In this document: piece by piece, positions 1 to 8,487 of the stretch
Layout: every line of letters begins with the position of its first letter
Position numbering within the stretch: the stretch's first letter is position 1
Origin: Carboxylicivirga caseinilyticus
GTDB lineage: Bacteria; Bacteroidota; Bacteroidia; Bacteroidales; Marinilabiliaceae
Length of the DNA: 64,000 nt
Assembly: GCA_025499705.1 (NCBI GenBank)
Contig: JAFMVE010000022.1
Coordinates: forward strand, 25,043-89,042
Direction of reading: 5' to 3'
Position numbers and translations under genes: made by a program
Notes under the pieces: generated by a model
Told to the model about the DNA's origin: nothing
Databases searched by the model: none
The model's input: the letters and a program-made list of their open reading frames with translations, nothing else

Positions 1-1
1 T

Positions 2-76
2 ATTGCTGAAGTAGCAACATATGTTAATGCCATCTTAGCAGAAGGTATTGCAACTGTATTGAAAAAAGTAGCATAA
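2..76 (+). CDS. C-terminal end of an upstream gene, possibly tagaturonate reductase UxaB
   Basis: An open frame enters from the left edge and ends at the TAA at 74-76, giving 24 residues that finish in an alanine- and lysine-rich helix. It stops 3 nt before altronate dehydratase, so the two are surely cotranscribed. In many Bacteroidota the gene just before uxaA is uxaB, and a helical C terminus fits that mannitol-dehydrogenase-type family, but 24 residues are too few to prove identity. The name is inference from context only. Confidence 0.45.
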   Translation: MAEVATYVNAILAEGIATVLKKVA

Positions 77-79
77 ATA

Positions 80-1567
80 ATGAAGAACAGTATTAAAATT
101 CACCCTGATGACAGTGTAGTGATTGCTTTGGAAGCAATCAGTAAAGGGGATTTGATTTTAGTTGAAGGGAATGAAATTGTGGTGAATGATGATGTTCCAC
201 AAGGGCATAAAATAGCGATAAAATCAATCAATAAAGGCGAGCATATATTAAAATATGCTGCCTCAATTGGTATCGCTCAGGCCGATATAAAAGTGGGTGA
301 TCATATTCATGTTCATAATTTACGTACCGGTTTAGGTGATAACCTGGCATACTGTTACAATCCAAACGGGAAAGAAATACAAAGTTCTGCTGAAGGATTA
401 ACATTCAATGGATATCAAAGAGCAAACGGAGATGTTGGTATTAGAAATGAGTTATGGATAGTACCAACCGTTGGATGTGTAAATGGTCAGGCTCGCTTAA
501 TAGCCAATCAGTTAAAACAAGAAGCTGATTTATCACACATCGATGATGTGGTGGTTTTAGGTCATCAGTATGGTTGTTCGCAGTTAGGAGATGATCATAG
601 TAATACCCAAAGAGCCTTGTCGCAATTAATCAAGCATCCTAACGCAGGAGCAGTTCTGGTATTAGGACTTGGGTGTGAGAATAATCAGATCTCATCATTA
701 AAAGAGGTGATTGGCGATTACAACGAAAGTCGTATTCGATTTTTGATTGCGCAAGAAGTAGAAGATGAGGTAGAGGTTGGTCTTGAAATGGTTAAGGAAC
801 TTGCTGAATTAATGAAGCAGGATAGCCGTACAGCCCAACCTGTGTCTAAACTACGTATTGGTTTAAAATGCGGTGGCAGCGATGGTTTCTCTGGTATTAC
901 TGCAAATCCTTTATTGGGACGTTTCTCAGATTGGTTGGTAGGTCAGGGTGGTACAACTGTTCTGACTGAAGTGCCCGAAATGTTTGGTGCTGAAACCTTA
1001 TTGATGGACAGGGCCGATTCGGAAAGTGTTTTTGATAAGACTGTTTCGATGATTAATGGCTTTAAGGATTATTTTCGTCGTCACGATCAACCAATTTACG
1101 AAAATCCTTCTCCTGGAAATAAGAATGGTGGAATTACTACTCTGGAAGAGAAATCTTTGGGGTGTGTTCAGAAAGGTGGTACAGCCATTGTAACCGATGT
1201 ACTTGATTATGCTGATCCGATTGTCAAGAATGGATTGAATTTACTTTGGTCACCTGGTAATGATTTGGTTGCAGCTTCTGCACTGGGATTCTCAGGTTGC
1301 CAAATGGTACTATTTACTACCGGAAGAGGAACTCCGTTCGGAAGCTTTGTGCCAACAGTAAAAGTAGCCACCAATACCCAACTATTCGAGCATAAATCGA
1401 AATGGATGGACTTTAATGCAGGTGTGCTGGTTGAAGGTGCAGATATGAATGAAGTTCGTAAAGACTTTACAAATTATCTGATTGAAGTTGCCAACGGAAA
1501 GAAATTAAATCACGAAATAACAGATTTTAAGGAAATAGCCATTTTTAAGAGTGGTGTTACATTATAA
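80..1567 (+). CDS. uxaA: Altronate dehydratase
   Basis: Dehydrates D-altronate to 2-keto-3-deoxygluconate (KDG) in the cytoplasm, the third step of the isomerase route for D-galacturonate. The 495-residue length is that of the full fused enzyme. An N-terminal SAF-like segment (about 1-95) is followed by the UxaA core, with the conserved blocks NGYQRANGDVGIRN (about 114-127), a GCSQLGDDH segment and the glycine-rich KCGGSDGFSGITANP block (about 264-278). It is the last known enzyme before a secreted pectate lyase, 47 nt downstream. Its product feeds KdgK and Eda encoded at 13-15 kb. The family assignment is firm. Confidence 0.95.
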   Translation: MKNSIKIHPDDSVVIALEAISKGDLILVEGNEIVVNDDVPQGHKIAIKSINKGEHILKYAASIGIAQADIKVGDHIHVHNLRTGLGDNLAYCYNPNGKEIQSSAEGLTFNGYQRANGDVGIRNELWIVPTVGCVNGQARLIANQLKQEADLSHIDDVVVLGHQYGCSQLGDDHSNTQRALSQLIKHPNAGAVLVLGLGCENNQISSLKEVIGDYNESRIRFLIAQEVEDEVEVGLEMVKELAELMKQDSRTAQPVSKLRIGLKCGGSDGFSGITANPLLGRFSDWLVGQGGTTVLTEVPEMFGAETLLMDRADSESVFDKTVSMINGFKDYFRRHDQPIYENPSPGNKNGGITTLEEKSLGCVQKGGTAIVTDVLDYADPIVKNGLNLLWSPGNDLVAASALGFSGCQMVLFTTGRGTPFGSFVPTVKVATNTQLFEHKSKWMDFNAGVLVEGADMNEVRKDFTNYLIEVANGKKLNHEITDFKEIAIFKSGVTL

Positions 1568-1614
1568 GCGCAATTACAACAACCTGCTTAAATTGTAAAT
1601 AATACCTGATTGTT

Positions 1615-3129
1615 ATGAAAAAAATAATTCTGACAGCATTTATGGTTTTGCTGACAATGGGAATGGTTAAGGCCACAGACTATTATGTAGCAAAAACAGG
1701 CAGCGATTCCAATACAGGAACATCGTTGGATTCACCTCTTGCTAATGTTACAACAGCCATTAGTAAGGCAGTAGCAGGTGATGTAATTTATATTCGTGAA
1801 GGAGAGTATAAATACTCGACTAAAATAAGCCTGAGTCGGAGTGGAACTGCAGCTAATCCAATTCAGATGATGGCTTATCAGAACGAAAAAGTGATCATCG
1901 ATTTCTCGCAAATGGCACTTGATAGTGGTAACCGGGGATTTAGTTTGAGTGGTCAGTATTGGATCATTAAAGGTTTGACCATCCGCAGAGCAGGTGATAA
2001 CGGAATGTTTATTTCCGGAAGTTACAACACCGTTGAAAACTGTATTTTTTACGAGCATCAGGATACGGGTCTTCAACTGGGAAATGGTGCTTCTGAAAAT
2101 AATATTATCAACTGCGATAGCTACGGAAATGCTGATCCAACAGATTATGGTGATGCTGATGGATTCGCCTGTAAAATGGATGTTGGAAACAATAACTATT
2201 TCTATGGATGTCGTTCATGGCTGAATGTAGATGATGGCTGGGACGGTTATTTGCGTGGGACAGATGATGTTTATACTGTTTTGGAGAACTGCTGGACATG
2301 GCGAAATGGATATTTCCTGAACGGAACAGATGCAGGAGCAAGTGCTAATGGAAATGGATTTAAAGTTGGTGGAAGTGATGATAAAACGTTGATGCATAAT
2401 TTTACCCTAATCAATTGTGTTGCTTTCGATAATAAAGCAAAGGGATTTGATCAGAATAACAATAAGGGTGATATGTATTTCTATAACGGAACATCGTATC
2501 GGAATAAAGGAAATAATTATTCTATTCCTTCAGCAGTTAATTCAGCCAAAGAAGCTGAGGTTGTCAATTGTATTTCAGTAGAAGGAAGCAATAAAGTAAG
2601 CTTGACTTCAAGTGTATTGCAACAAACCAATAGCTGGAATGGGTTCACCTGTAATTCGGCTGATTTTGTTAGCCTCGATACGACGGGTGTTACCGGTCCG
2701 CGACAAGCAGATGGTAGCCTTCCTGATCTGGATGTTTTTAAACTGGTCCAGGGAAGCGATCTGATTGATGGTGGCACTGATTTAGGTTATGATTTTTATG
2801 ATGATGCTCCGGATTTAGGAGCCTTTGAAACCAACTACAATCAAACCGGGATATTTAGTCCTGTAAACGAGATTGATTACGAACTGTTTTTACATGGTAA
2901 TCCTGTTACATCCAAAGTAAGATTTAGTTATCAGGCAGGTGAATTACCTTTAAAAGTAACGGTTAATGTGGTATCACTTAATGGAAGCGTTATAGAATCT
3001 GTTAATTTGCCTGCTAAAGCATCAAGATGTTATGGCGAAGTTGATATAAATGCATGTTCGAATGGTATGTATATTCTTCAATTAGTATCGTCTAAAGGAA
3101 TGCAGAGCAAATTGTTTGTTAAGCAATAA
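1615..3129 (+). CDS. Secreted PL9-type pectate lyase with T9SS sorting domain
   Basis: A 504-residue exported parallel beta-helix lyase that should cleave homogalacturonan by beta-elimination, releasing unsaturated oligogalacturonides. A signal peptide (1-20) ends in VKA. The DYYVAKTGSDSNTGT start is typical of these helices. The PL9 calcium and catalytic set is visible: D182 (in DADGFACK), D206, D207 and D210 (in VDDGWDG), with K250 in NGNGFKVGG as the likely catalytic base. The spacing D182 to D206/D207/D210 is the same as in the characterised Dickeya PelL. Residues about 415-504 form a type IX secretion C-terminal domain ending in GMYILQLVSS and a lysine-rich tail, so it is probably surface-attached or released. 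Its products feed KdgF, KduI and KduD at 18-20 kb. Confidence 0.9.
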   Translation: MKKIILTAFMVLLTMGMVKATDYYVAKTGSDSNTGTSLDSPLANVTTAISKAVAGDVIYIREGEYKYSTKISLSRSGTAANPIQMMAYQNEKVIIDFSQMALDSGNRGFSLSGQYWIIKGLTIRRAGDNGMFISGSYNTVENCIFYEHQDTGLQLGNGASENNIINCDSYGNADPTDYGDADGFACKMDVGNNNYFYGCRSWLNVDDGWDGYLRGTDDVYTVLENCWTWRNGYFLNGTDAGASANGNGFKVGGSDDKTLMHNFTLINCVAFDNKAKGFDQNNNKGDMYFYNGTSYRNKGNNYSIPSAVNSAKEAEVVNCISVEGSNKVSLTSSVLQQTNSWNGFTCNSADFVSLDTTGVTGPRQADGSLPDLDVFKLVQGSDLIDGGTDLGYDFYDDAPDLGAFETNYNQTGIFSPVNEIDYELFLHGNPVTSKVRFSYQAGELPLKVTVNVVSLNGSVIESVNLPAKASRCYGEVDINACSNGMYILQLVSSKGMQSKLFVKQ

Positions 3130-3155
3130 TTACCCATAATTAATAATAGAGAAAT

Positions 3156-3187
3156 GCCTGTGGATTTAATATCTGCAGGCTTTTTTA
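3156..3187 (+). terminator. Rho-independent terminator after the pectate lyase
   Basis: GCCTGTGGAT (3156-3165) can pair with ATCTGCAGGC (3171-3180), one G-T pair included, around a 5-nt loop. A run of six T follows. It lies 27 nt past the lyase stop. Confidence 0.85.
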
Positions 3188-3408
3188 TTGATTATTTAAT
3201 GTCAGATGATATTGGTGATAGATAGAATATGAGACGTGTTTAAAGCTTGAGCTTAAATACTTCTTTTCGTTTAATAAACAGTTAATCATTTTAATAAGTA
3301 GTCTTCTCCGTATTGATAGTCTATTGCATCAGTTATTTGAAATGTATTAGCTTCTGTATTAATGGACAAGGTTCTGGTGTAAAATGGTTTAATTTAAGAG
3401 TTTTAAAA

Positions 3409-3438
3409 CAAAAAAAAGCTGCCCAAACGGACAGCCTT
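3409..3438 (-). terminator. Terminator for the minus-strand secreted protein gene
   Basis: Read on the minus strand, AAGGCTGTCC pairs with GGGCAGCTTT around a GTTT loop, with two G-T pairs, followed by a T run (the A run at 3409-3417). It lies 22 nt past the stop at 3461. Confidence 0.85.
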
Positions 3439-3460
3439 AAATCTTTATTCGGAAACTTGA

Positions 3461-4300
3461 TTATTTAATTACCTGTATCTTACTTACCTTAGAAACCCCA
3501 TTGCTGTAGGTTTGTTTTTGGATATAAATACCTGTTTTAAGAGAGTTTTGTTCATCACCAACATAAACTCCGCCCAAGTTATAAAGTTCAGTTTTAACAA
3601 CTGTACCATTAAAATCAATTCTGTTTATTGAAGTTGACACACCATCAACAACAACTCCTGTTGGTACAGCTGTTCCAGGTTCAAACTCTCCTGATGTATC
3701 CCATGCAATCCAATCCAGGTAACCATCGGTATCATTTGAACCACCATCACCAAATTTAACAACTCTTGACTGAGTACCTTGGTTTGAGGTACCAGTCGCA
3801 ATTGGTGTTGCATCTTCATCCATATATGCTTTCCATGCAGTACCATTCATTGTAATACGGTAGGTGTGCCAGGTATTTACATCAATATCAGATGCATATG
3901 CTGAGGAACCTAAATCATCACTGAATTTGACTCTAGAATTATCATATTCTAAGTAAATTTTTAAACGACCATCAATAGTATTGATTTCAAATTCAAGACC
4001 ATCAGTTCTGGTAACACCTGTTTTTGTTCTAAACATTACAGTAATGGCAGTACTTTTATCACCATCCATTTTAAAAGAACCTTTTGAACTATTGTCACCA
4101 TCAACACCTAATCCGTGAATCACGGATAAAGCATCCACTGTTTCAAGAGTATAGACAGTTGCATTACTGCTTGCATCTGATTCAGCCCAGGCTGGATCAG
4201 CACTAAGAGGCATAACATCACACGTATAGATTGTCCAGGTTTGAGCATTAACCATTCCTATAAAAAAGCAGCCTAATAAGATTGTAAAGATTTTTTTCAT
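3461..4300 (-). CDS. Secreted jellyroll-like protein with T9SS sorting domain, function unknown
   Basis: 279 residues. A signal peptide (1-19, ending in VNAQ) is followed by a beta-rich region (about 20-205) that looks like a concanavalin/LamG-type jellyroll: GLEFEINTIDGRLKIYLEY, then a WHTYRITMNG strand and a YLDWIAWDTSGEF strand. The last 70 residues are a type IX sorting domain (about 210-279, with LYNLGGVYVG and TGIYIQKQ). No catalytic pattern is evident, so it may bind a glycan rather than cut it. It follows uxaE on the same strand but is separated from it by a terminator and 232 nt, so it is probably transcribed alone. The secretion call is firm, the role is unknown. Confidence 0.75.
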   Translation of the reverse strand: MKKIFTILLGCFFIGMVNAQTWTIYTCDVMPLSADPAWAESDASSNATVYTLETVDALSVIHGLGVDGDNSSKGSFKMDGDKSTAITVMFRTKTGVTRTDGLEFEINTIDGRLKIYLEYDNSRVKFSDDLGSSAYASDIDVNTWHTYRITMNGTAWKAYMDEDATPIATGTSNQGTQSRVVKFGDGGSNDTDGYLDWIAWDTSGEFEPGTAVPTGVVVDGVSTSINRIDFNGTVVKTELYNLGGVYVGDEQNSLKTGIYIQKQTYSNGVSKVSKIQVIK

Positions 4301-4483
4301 ACTGATTTAATTTTAAAAGTTATTATCATAAAATTAAAGCTTATGAATGGTTACAAGGGTGTATGTTTAATCGTAAAAAGGGGGGCAAATATCAGAATGA
4401 TTGTATGAGTATTGCTCTTATAGCCTTGATTGTAAAGGATTCCTTTTTTCTAATTGAAATTGCTATTACAAATGTCGGAATAC

Positions 4484-4513
4484 AAAAAGAGGCAACCGAA
4501 AGGCTACCTCTTT
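4484..4513 (-). terminator. Terminator after uxaE
   Basis: On the minus strand, AAAGAGGTAGCC pairs fully with GGTTGCCTCTTT (G-T pairs included) around a TTTC loop and runs into a T tract. It ends the hexuronate operon. Confidence 0.9.
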
Positions 4514-4532
4514 ATAGTAAAATATAAATCTA

Positions 4533-5783
4533 TTAAAGATCAAAAAGACGTTTTAGATGTCGGTCGTAAATGTTTTCGTAAACGCACTCACCAATTATAT
4601 CGGCATGTTTTTTCAAAAGTGGTAAGTAAACATCCGATTGTAGGGCAGCAAGTTTATATGCCACATGAACTAACTGACGCATGTTGGGGTTGTACTGCGG
4701 ATGGTCCGGAATATGACGAATAGCGTTTGCCATATCATCTGCACTCCAGTCGGCAATAGCTTCTTTCGATGGTAATTCATCTGTTTTAATATCAATTACA
4801 TCAGCGTATGGCGCACATAGTTCATCGATTTTTGCTAAAGCCTTGCCATAAAGATCTTTAATAAACTGCAAAGCATCACCACCCGCCATTGACAAGCCAA
4901 TAACTTCTTCTAACCATGTTGTGCCGGCTGTTTTTACATGGATTCCTTTATCCAGTTTTTTCAGGATGTTACCGATGTAAGGATAAATAGAAAATTTATC
5001 AGAGCCAGAGTGGACACTTAATTTAATTTCAGCAGGTAAGCCAAACTCAGCCACACATTGATCCAATACATGCAGATCTTGTTCAAATTCTTTCGCAAAA
5101 TCAAGTGGATTACCTGTGTAATCTACTCCTTTGTTGAATCGACCAGAGAATTTAGGGGCGATGGTCTGAACAGGAATTTTTTCAGCAGCCAGCATCTTTA
5201 ATATAAAGAATAATTCAATTGGAGTCTGTGGTTTAGGAACTTCATCCATGGATACTTCAGTGATGAAATTTCCTTTTCCCTTGGCATCTTCTATAATTTT
5301 ATAGATTGCTCCGGCTTTTTGTGCTGCAAATAGATACTGACCTGCCAGTTTCTTCAAGTCATCGCGTTTTACCTCAAAAGGTTCATCTATACCTGTAATC
5401 GAAACTTTTCCAATATAGATTTCACAACTGTTGATAAACGCATCGATGTCAGCGTCAGAGGCTGGTTTGCCAATATATCCGGCTACATCAATGGTGAAAA
5501 AGTCAGATGAAGGTAAAAAACGATCAACTGTATCCAGATTAATATGATCTGCATCTACAAAGTATTGATTATCCCAACCCAACGCTTTAACGCTGGCATC
5601 AGCTTCCACACGAACGTCATCAGGATGAGTTCCTATAGTTGTATGTTCGCGGTTAGATTTGTTCCAGACAGGGCAAATATCATAACCCATGTCACGAACT
5701 TTTATTACAGCCTTTAGCTGGGCATTGCCCTGGTGACCAAAACGGTCGCCTACACCAAAGGAGTACTTCGATAATTTTTTCAT
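4533..5783 (-). CDS. uxaE: Tagaturonate epimerase
   Basis: Interconverts D-tagaturonate and D-fructuronate, linking the galacturonate and glucuronate branches in the cytoplasm. The 416-residue protein has the features I associate with the UxaE family first defined in Thermotoga: an SFGVGDRFGHQGNAQ start, an APKFSGRFNKGVDYTGN block (about 206-222) and a KLSVHSGSDKFSIYP block (about 253-267) with likely metal or substrate His and Asp residues. It is the last gene of the long uronate operon, 103 nt after a LacI regulator gene. UxaE is needed if galacturonate-derived tagaturonate is to reach UxuB, whose gene is upstream in the same operon. Identification is from sequence recall plus strong context. 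Confidence 0.87.
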   Translation of the reverse strand: MKKLSKYSFGVGDRFGHQGNAQLKAVIKVRDMGYDICPVWNKSNREHTTIGTHPDDVRVEADASVKALGWDNQYFVDADHINLDTVDRFLPSSDFFTIDVAGYIGKPASDADIDAFINSCEIYIGKVSITGIDEPFEVKRDDLKKLAGQYLFAAQKAGAIYKIIEDAKGKGNFITEVSMDEVPKPQTPIELFFILKMLAAEKIPVQTIAPKFSGRFNKGVDYTGNPLDFAKEFEQDLHVLDQCVAEFGLPAEIKLSVHSGSDKFSIYPYIGNILKKLDKGIHVKTAGTTWLEEVIGLSMAGGDALQFIKDLYGKALAKIDELCAPYADVIDIKTDELPSKEAIADWSADDMANAIRHIPDHPQYNPNMRQLVHVAYKLAALQSDVYLPLLKKHADIIGECVYENIYDRHLKRLFDL

Positions 5784-5845
5784 AACTGTTGATTTTATTT
5801 AGTTTAACTAATATGCCCAAGGCATCAGGATTTTTCTTAGTTTGT

Positions 5846-5872
5846 AATAACCTTGTCTGGAGGTTATTTTTT
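5846..5872 (+). terminator. Plus-oriented hairpin with T run in the uxaE leader
   Basis: AATAACC (5846-5852) and GGTTATT (5862-5868) form a 7-bp stem followed by a T run on the plus strand. No plus-strand gene ends here, so it may stop antisense transcription or be a structural element in the leader of uxaE mRNA. Confidence 0.45.
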
Positions 5873-5886
5873 CTTTTCCCTTATTT

Positions 5887-6939
5887 TTAAAACAATCCCA
5901 TGTTTTCAGCATTGACAATGTCAATGGGTTGAAATTCTTTCTTTTCAGGAATTGTATTTAAAGTCAGATAATCAAACAGCTTTTTAAATGCTTTCTCAGC
6001 TTGTTCAACAGGTCGTTGTCCAATTAAAAATTGAATAACTCTTCGTTGAAGGTAGGTTACATTTTTCCCAAATAATTCATAACCTACCAGAAATATGTCA
6101 CGTTTACCCTTATTATATAAATATTCGGCAACCGAATATGTTCTTGAACTTGAAACAAGAATGGCCCCGATATTATTTTCTTTATCAAAAATTGGATCCA
6201 GCACTTCTGACACTACATTAGGCTGGGCACTCGGTATTTCAATGCTTATTTTCTCACCTGTATTAATTCCGGCGTCCATAAAATAGCTCAGAAATCCTTT
6301 GTTACGACTGTTCAGATGCTGCGTATTTTCCAAATCGAGCGACATATTCACAATCAATACATCTTTATCTTTTGTTATGCCCATGTCAATAAGGCTGGCA
6401 GCAACACGTCCACTTTGATATGCATCTTCTCCTAAAAATGTCAGGCAATTGGTGTTATTAATGAAAGTATCAATAAAAACATAGGGAATATTTTCATCAT
6501 CCAGTAAATGACAAAAAGTATCCGATTCCTTTTTCATTATAGGAGCAAAAATAACTCCGTGAGGCTGCCAATTCAGAATAGACTTTGTTTTGTCTTCAAA
6601 GTCAGAAGTATTATACATCTCATAACGGTAAAACTGTGTCTGAACCGTAAATGGCTGAACAGCCTCAACTCCATTTAATATGCCCTGTGGATGTTTATCC
6701 CAGAAGAGGTTGTCGCCATAACTTTGAGGTATTAAAACGGCAATGCGATAGGCTGTTGAAGATTTTAATACACGAGCCGCAATATTGGGTTGATATTTCA
6801 ACTCTTTTGCAATCTCTAAAATACGGGTTTTAGTTTCAGCTTTAACCTCGCCACGATTGTGTAATACTCTGTCAACTGTACCAATAGAAACACCTGCTTT
6901 TTCAGCAATGTCCTTTATTCGGGTCTTTCTGCCGTTCAT
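5887..6939 (-). CDS. LacI-family transcriptional regulator of the hexuronate operon
   Basis: 350 residues. An N-terminal LacI helix-turn-helix (about 6-55: IKDIAEKAGVSIGTVDRVLH) is followed by a periplasmic-binding-protein-like sensor domain (about 65-345). The recognition helix SIGTVDRVL differs from the usual TVSRAL pattern, a variant seen in LacI proteins with the xylose/ribose-type sensor fold. It sits between exuT and uxaE, so a uronate or uronate-derived acid is the likely effector. A second, distinct LacI gene lies at 16909, so this locus may have two separate control inputs. The effector is inferred, not shown. Confidence 0.85.
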   Translation of the reverse strand: MNGRKTRIKDIAEKAGVSIGTVDRVLHNRGEVKAETKTRILEIAKELKYQPNIAARVLKSSTAYRIAVLIPQSYGDNLFWDKHPQGILNGVEAVQPFTVQTQFYRYEMYNTSDFEDKTKSILNWQPHGVIFAPIMKKESDTFCHLLDDENIPYVFIDTFINNTNCLTFLGEDAYQSGRVAASLIDMGITKDKDVLIVNMSLDLENTQHLNSRNKGFLSYFMDAGINTGEKISIEIPSAQPNVVSEVLDPIFDKENNIGAILVSSSRTYSVAEYLYNKGKRDIFLVGYELFGKNVTYLQRRVIQFLIGQRPVEQAEKAFKKLFDYLTLNTIPEKKEFQPIDIVNAENMGLF

Positions 6940-6952
6940 AGATTCTGAGTGG

Positions 6953-6985
6953 AAACCGGGAGTATTAACATCTCCCGGTTTTTAT
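6953..6985 (+). terminator. Strong plus-oriented hairpin between exuT and the LacI gene
   Basis: AAACCGGGAG (6953-6962) pairs perfectly with CTCCCGGTTT (6972-6981) around 9 nt, followed by more T on the plus strand. On the transcribed minus strand the hairpin has no T tract after it. It may separate exuT and lacI messages by protecting 3' ends rather than by termination. Confidence 0.5.
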
Positions 6986-7017
6986 AAATTGAAATAATAT
7001 TGAATGATCAAAGAAGA

Positions 7018-8469
7018 TTATTCAACAACGATTGGCTTATATTGAGGAACTAATGATTTCATAATGATCCATCCAATAAGGTAAGCAACCGCACAAATTG
7101 AGAAGATAATCAGATAACCAGAAGGTTTTCCTTCAAATCCGAATAATCTCATTTTTGATTCATCTGCAAAATCAAATAAAAGACCAGATCCTTTATTAAT
7201 CATTGCAGAACCGATACCTCCAGCCATACCACCGATACCTGTAATAGTTGCAATAGATGATTTAGGGAACATATCTCCAATGGTAGAGAAGATGTTAGCC
7301 GACCAGGCCTGATGAGCTGCACCGGCAATACCGATAATGATGATAGGGAACCAATATGAATATGCTCCTAATGGTTGAGCCAATAAAGCAAGTAGTGGGA
7401 AGAAGGCAAAAATTAACATTGACTTCATTCGACCTGCATATGGGTTCATTCCTTTTTTATCTACAAAATAAGTTGGTAACCAACCGCCAATGATTGATAA
7501 TAAAGTAATGGCATACAACACAAATAATAAGACCTGAGCCATGGTAGTATCAGAAGTTAATCCATACACATCACTGATATACGCTGGTGTCCAGAATAAA
7601 TAGAACCACCAAACACCGTCAGTCATAAACTTACCTACGATAAAAGCCCATGTTTGCTTATACTTAAAACTATTCCAGAAACCAATTTTATTTCCGGCTT
7701 TTTCAGTATCAACAGAATGCTCTTTAATAACTTCATCATCCTGGTTGATATAAGCTAACTCAGCTGCATTTACTTTTGGATGCTCATTAGGTTTTTTATA
7801 CATAAATACCCAGAATCCCATCCAGATAAAACCAAGCACACCAATTACTATAAATGCCATTTCCCATCCAAAATAATGAGCTATGACAGGTACAGAAATA
7901 GGAGCTGCTAAAGCACCTACAGTAGCACCGGCATTAAAAATACTGGTTGCATAAGCACGGTCTTTTTTAGGAAAGAATTCTGCAGTAGCTTTAATAGCTG
8001 CCGGAAAGTTACCTGCTTCACCAATGGCCAGTACAAAACGTGCAAAAATAAAGAGGGTCACACTTACACTGACAATGAGTCCAACATCTTTTACCTTTTC
8101 AATTGCATGCAGCGCCCCTTCGAAACCTACAAACCATTCACCTGCTACGATACCTGAAGTAGCAATGCCACAGAATGCATGTAATACGGCACCTACAGAC
8201 CATACTCCAATAGCCCAAAGGAATCCTTTTCTAGTATCCATCCAGTCGACAAATCGACCGGCTACTAAAAGTCCGATAGCATAAAATATGGAGAACAATG
8301 CGGTAATATTACCATAGTCTGAATCTGTCCAGTGGAATTCAGGTGCAATAAAGTCCTTCCATGTCAACGACAGAACCTGCCTGTCTAAGTAATTGATTGT
8401 TGTTGCAAAGAACAACAGTGCACAGATTGCCCATCTGTAGTTTGTCATTTTGTTTTGGTTACTAGCCAT
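7018..8469 (-). CDS. exuT: MFS hexuronate transporter
   Basis: Proton-coupled uptake of galacturonate or glucuronate across the inner membrane. The 483-residue protein has about 12 hydrophobic segments and the anion:cation symporter hallmarks: NYRWAICALLFFATTINYLDRQ at the start, then GRFVDWMDTRKG after the second membrane segment and a GEAGNFPAAIKATAEFFP block (about 145-162). A poorly hydrophobic insert at about 85-130 extends the loop after TM3, somewhat longer than in E. coli ExuT. The gene lies 18 nt after gnd and inside the uronate operon, which supports a uronate or aldonate substrate. Exact specificity cannot be read from sequence. Confidence 0.9.
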   Translation of the reverse strand: MASNQNKMTNYRWAICALLFFATTINYLDRQVLSLTWKDFIAPEFHWTDSDYGNITALFSIFYAIGLLVAGRFVDWMDTRKGFLWAIGVWSVGAVLHAFCGIATSGIVAGEWFVGFEGALHAIEKVKDVGLIVSVSVTLFIFARFVLAIGEAGNFPAAIKATAEFFPKKDRAYATSIFNAGATVGALAAPISVPVIAHYFGWEMAFIVIGVLGFIWMGFWVFMYKKPNEHPKVNAAELAYINQDDEVIKEHSVDTEKAGNKIGFWNSFKYKQTWAFIVGKFMTDGVWWFYLFWTPAYISDVYGLTSDTTMAQVLLFVLYAITLLSIIGGWLPTYFVDKKGMNPYAGRMKSMLIFAFFPLLALLAQPLGAYSYWFPIIIIGIAGAAHQAWSANIFSTIGDMFPKSSIATITGIGGMAGGIGSAMINKGSGLLFDFADESKMRLFGFEGKPSGYLIIFSICAVAYLIGWIIMKSLVPQYKPIVVE

Positions 8470-8487
8470 TTAGTTAGTTATTTAAGT

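Larger units (their letters stand above)
3130..3460. other. Intergenic region between convergent genes
   Basis: 331 bases between the pectate lyase and the minus-strand secreted protein. It holds one terminator for each flanking gene (3156-3187 and 3409-3438). The AT-rich stretch between them (about 3190-3405) has no convincing open frame, repeat or RNA gene. Confidence 0.7.

Noticed and set aside
1732..2777. Several open frames on the minus strand and a second plus frame inside the pectate lyase gene
   Set aside because: They are shadows of a clear coding gene with conserved active-site residues.
4454..4723. Plus-strand open frame of 89 codons
   Set aside because: It lies mostly inside uxaE on the other strand and its product has no family features.
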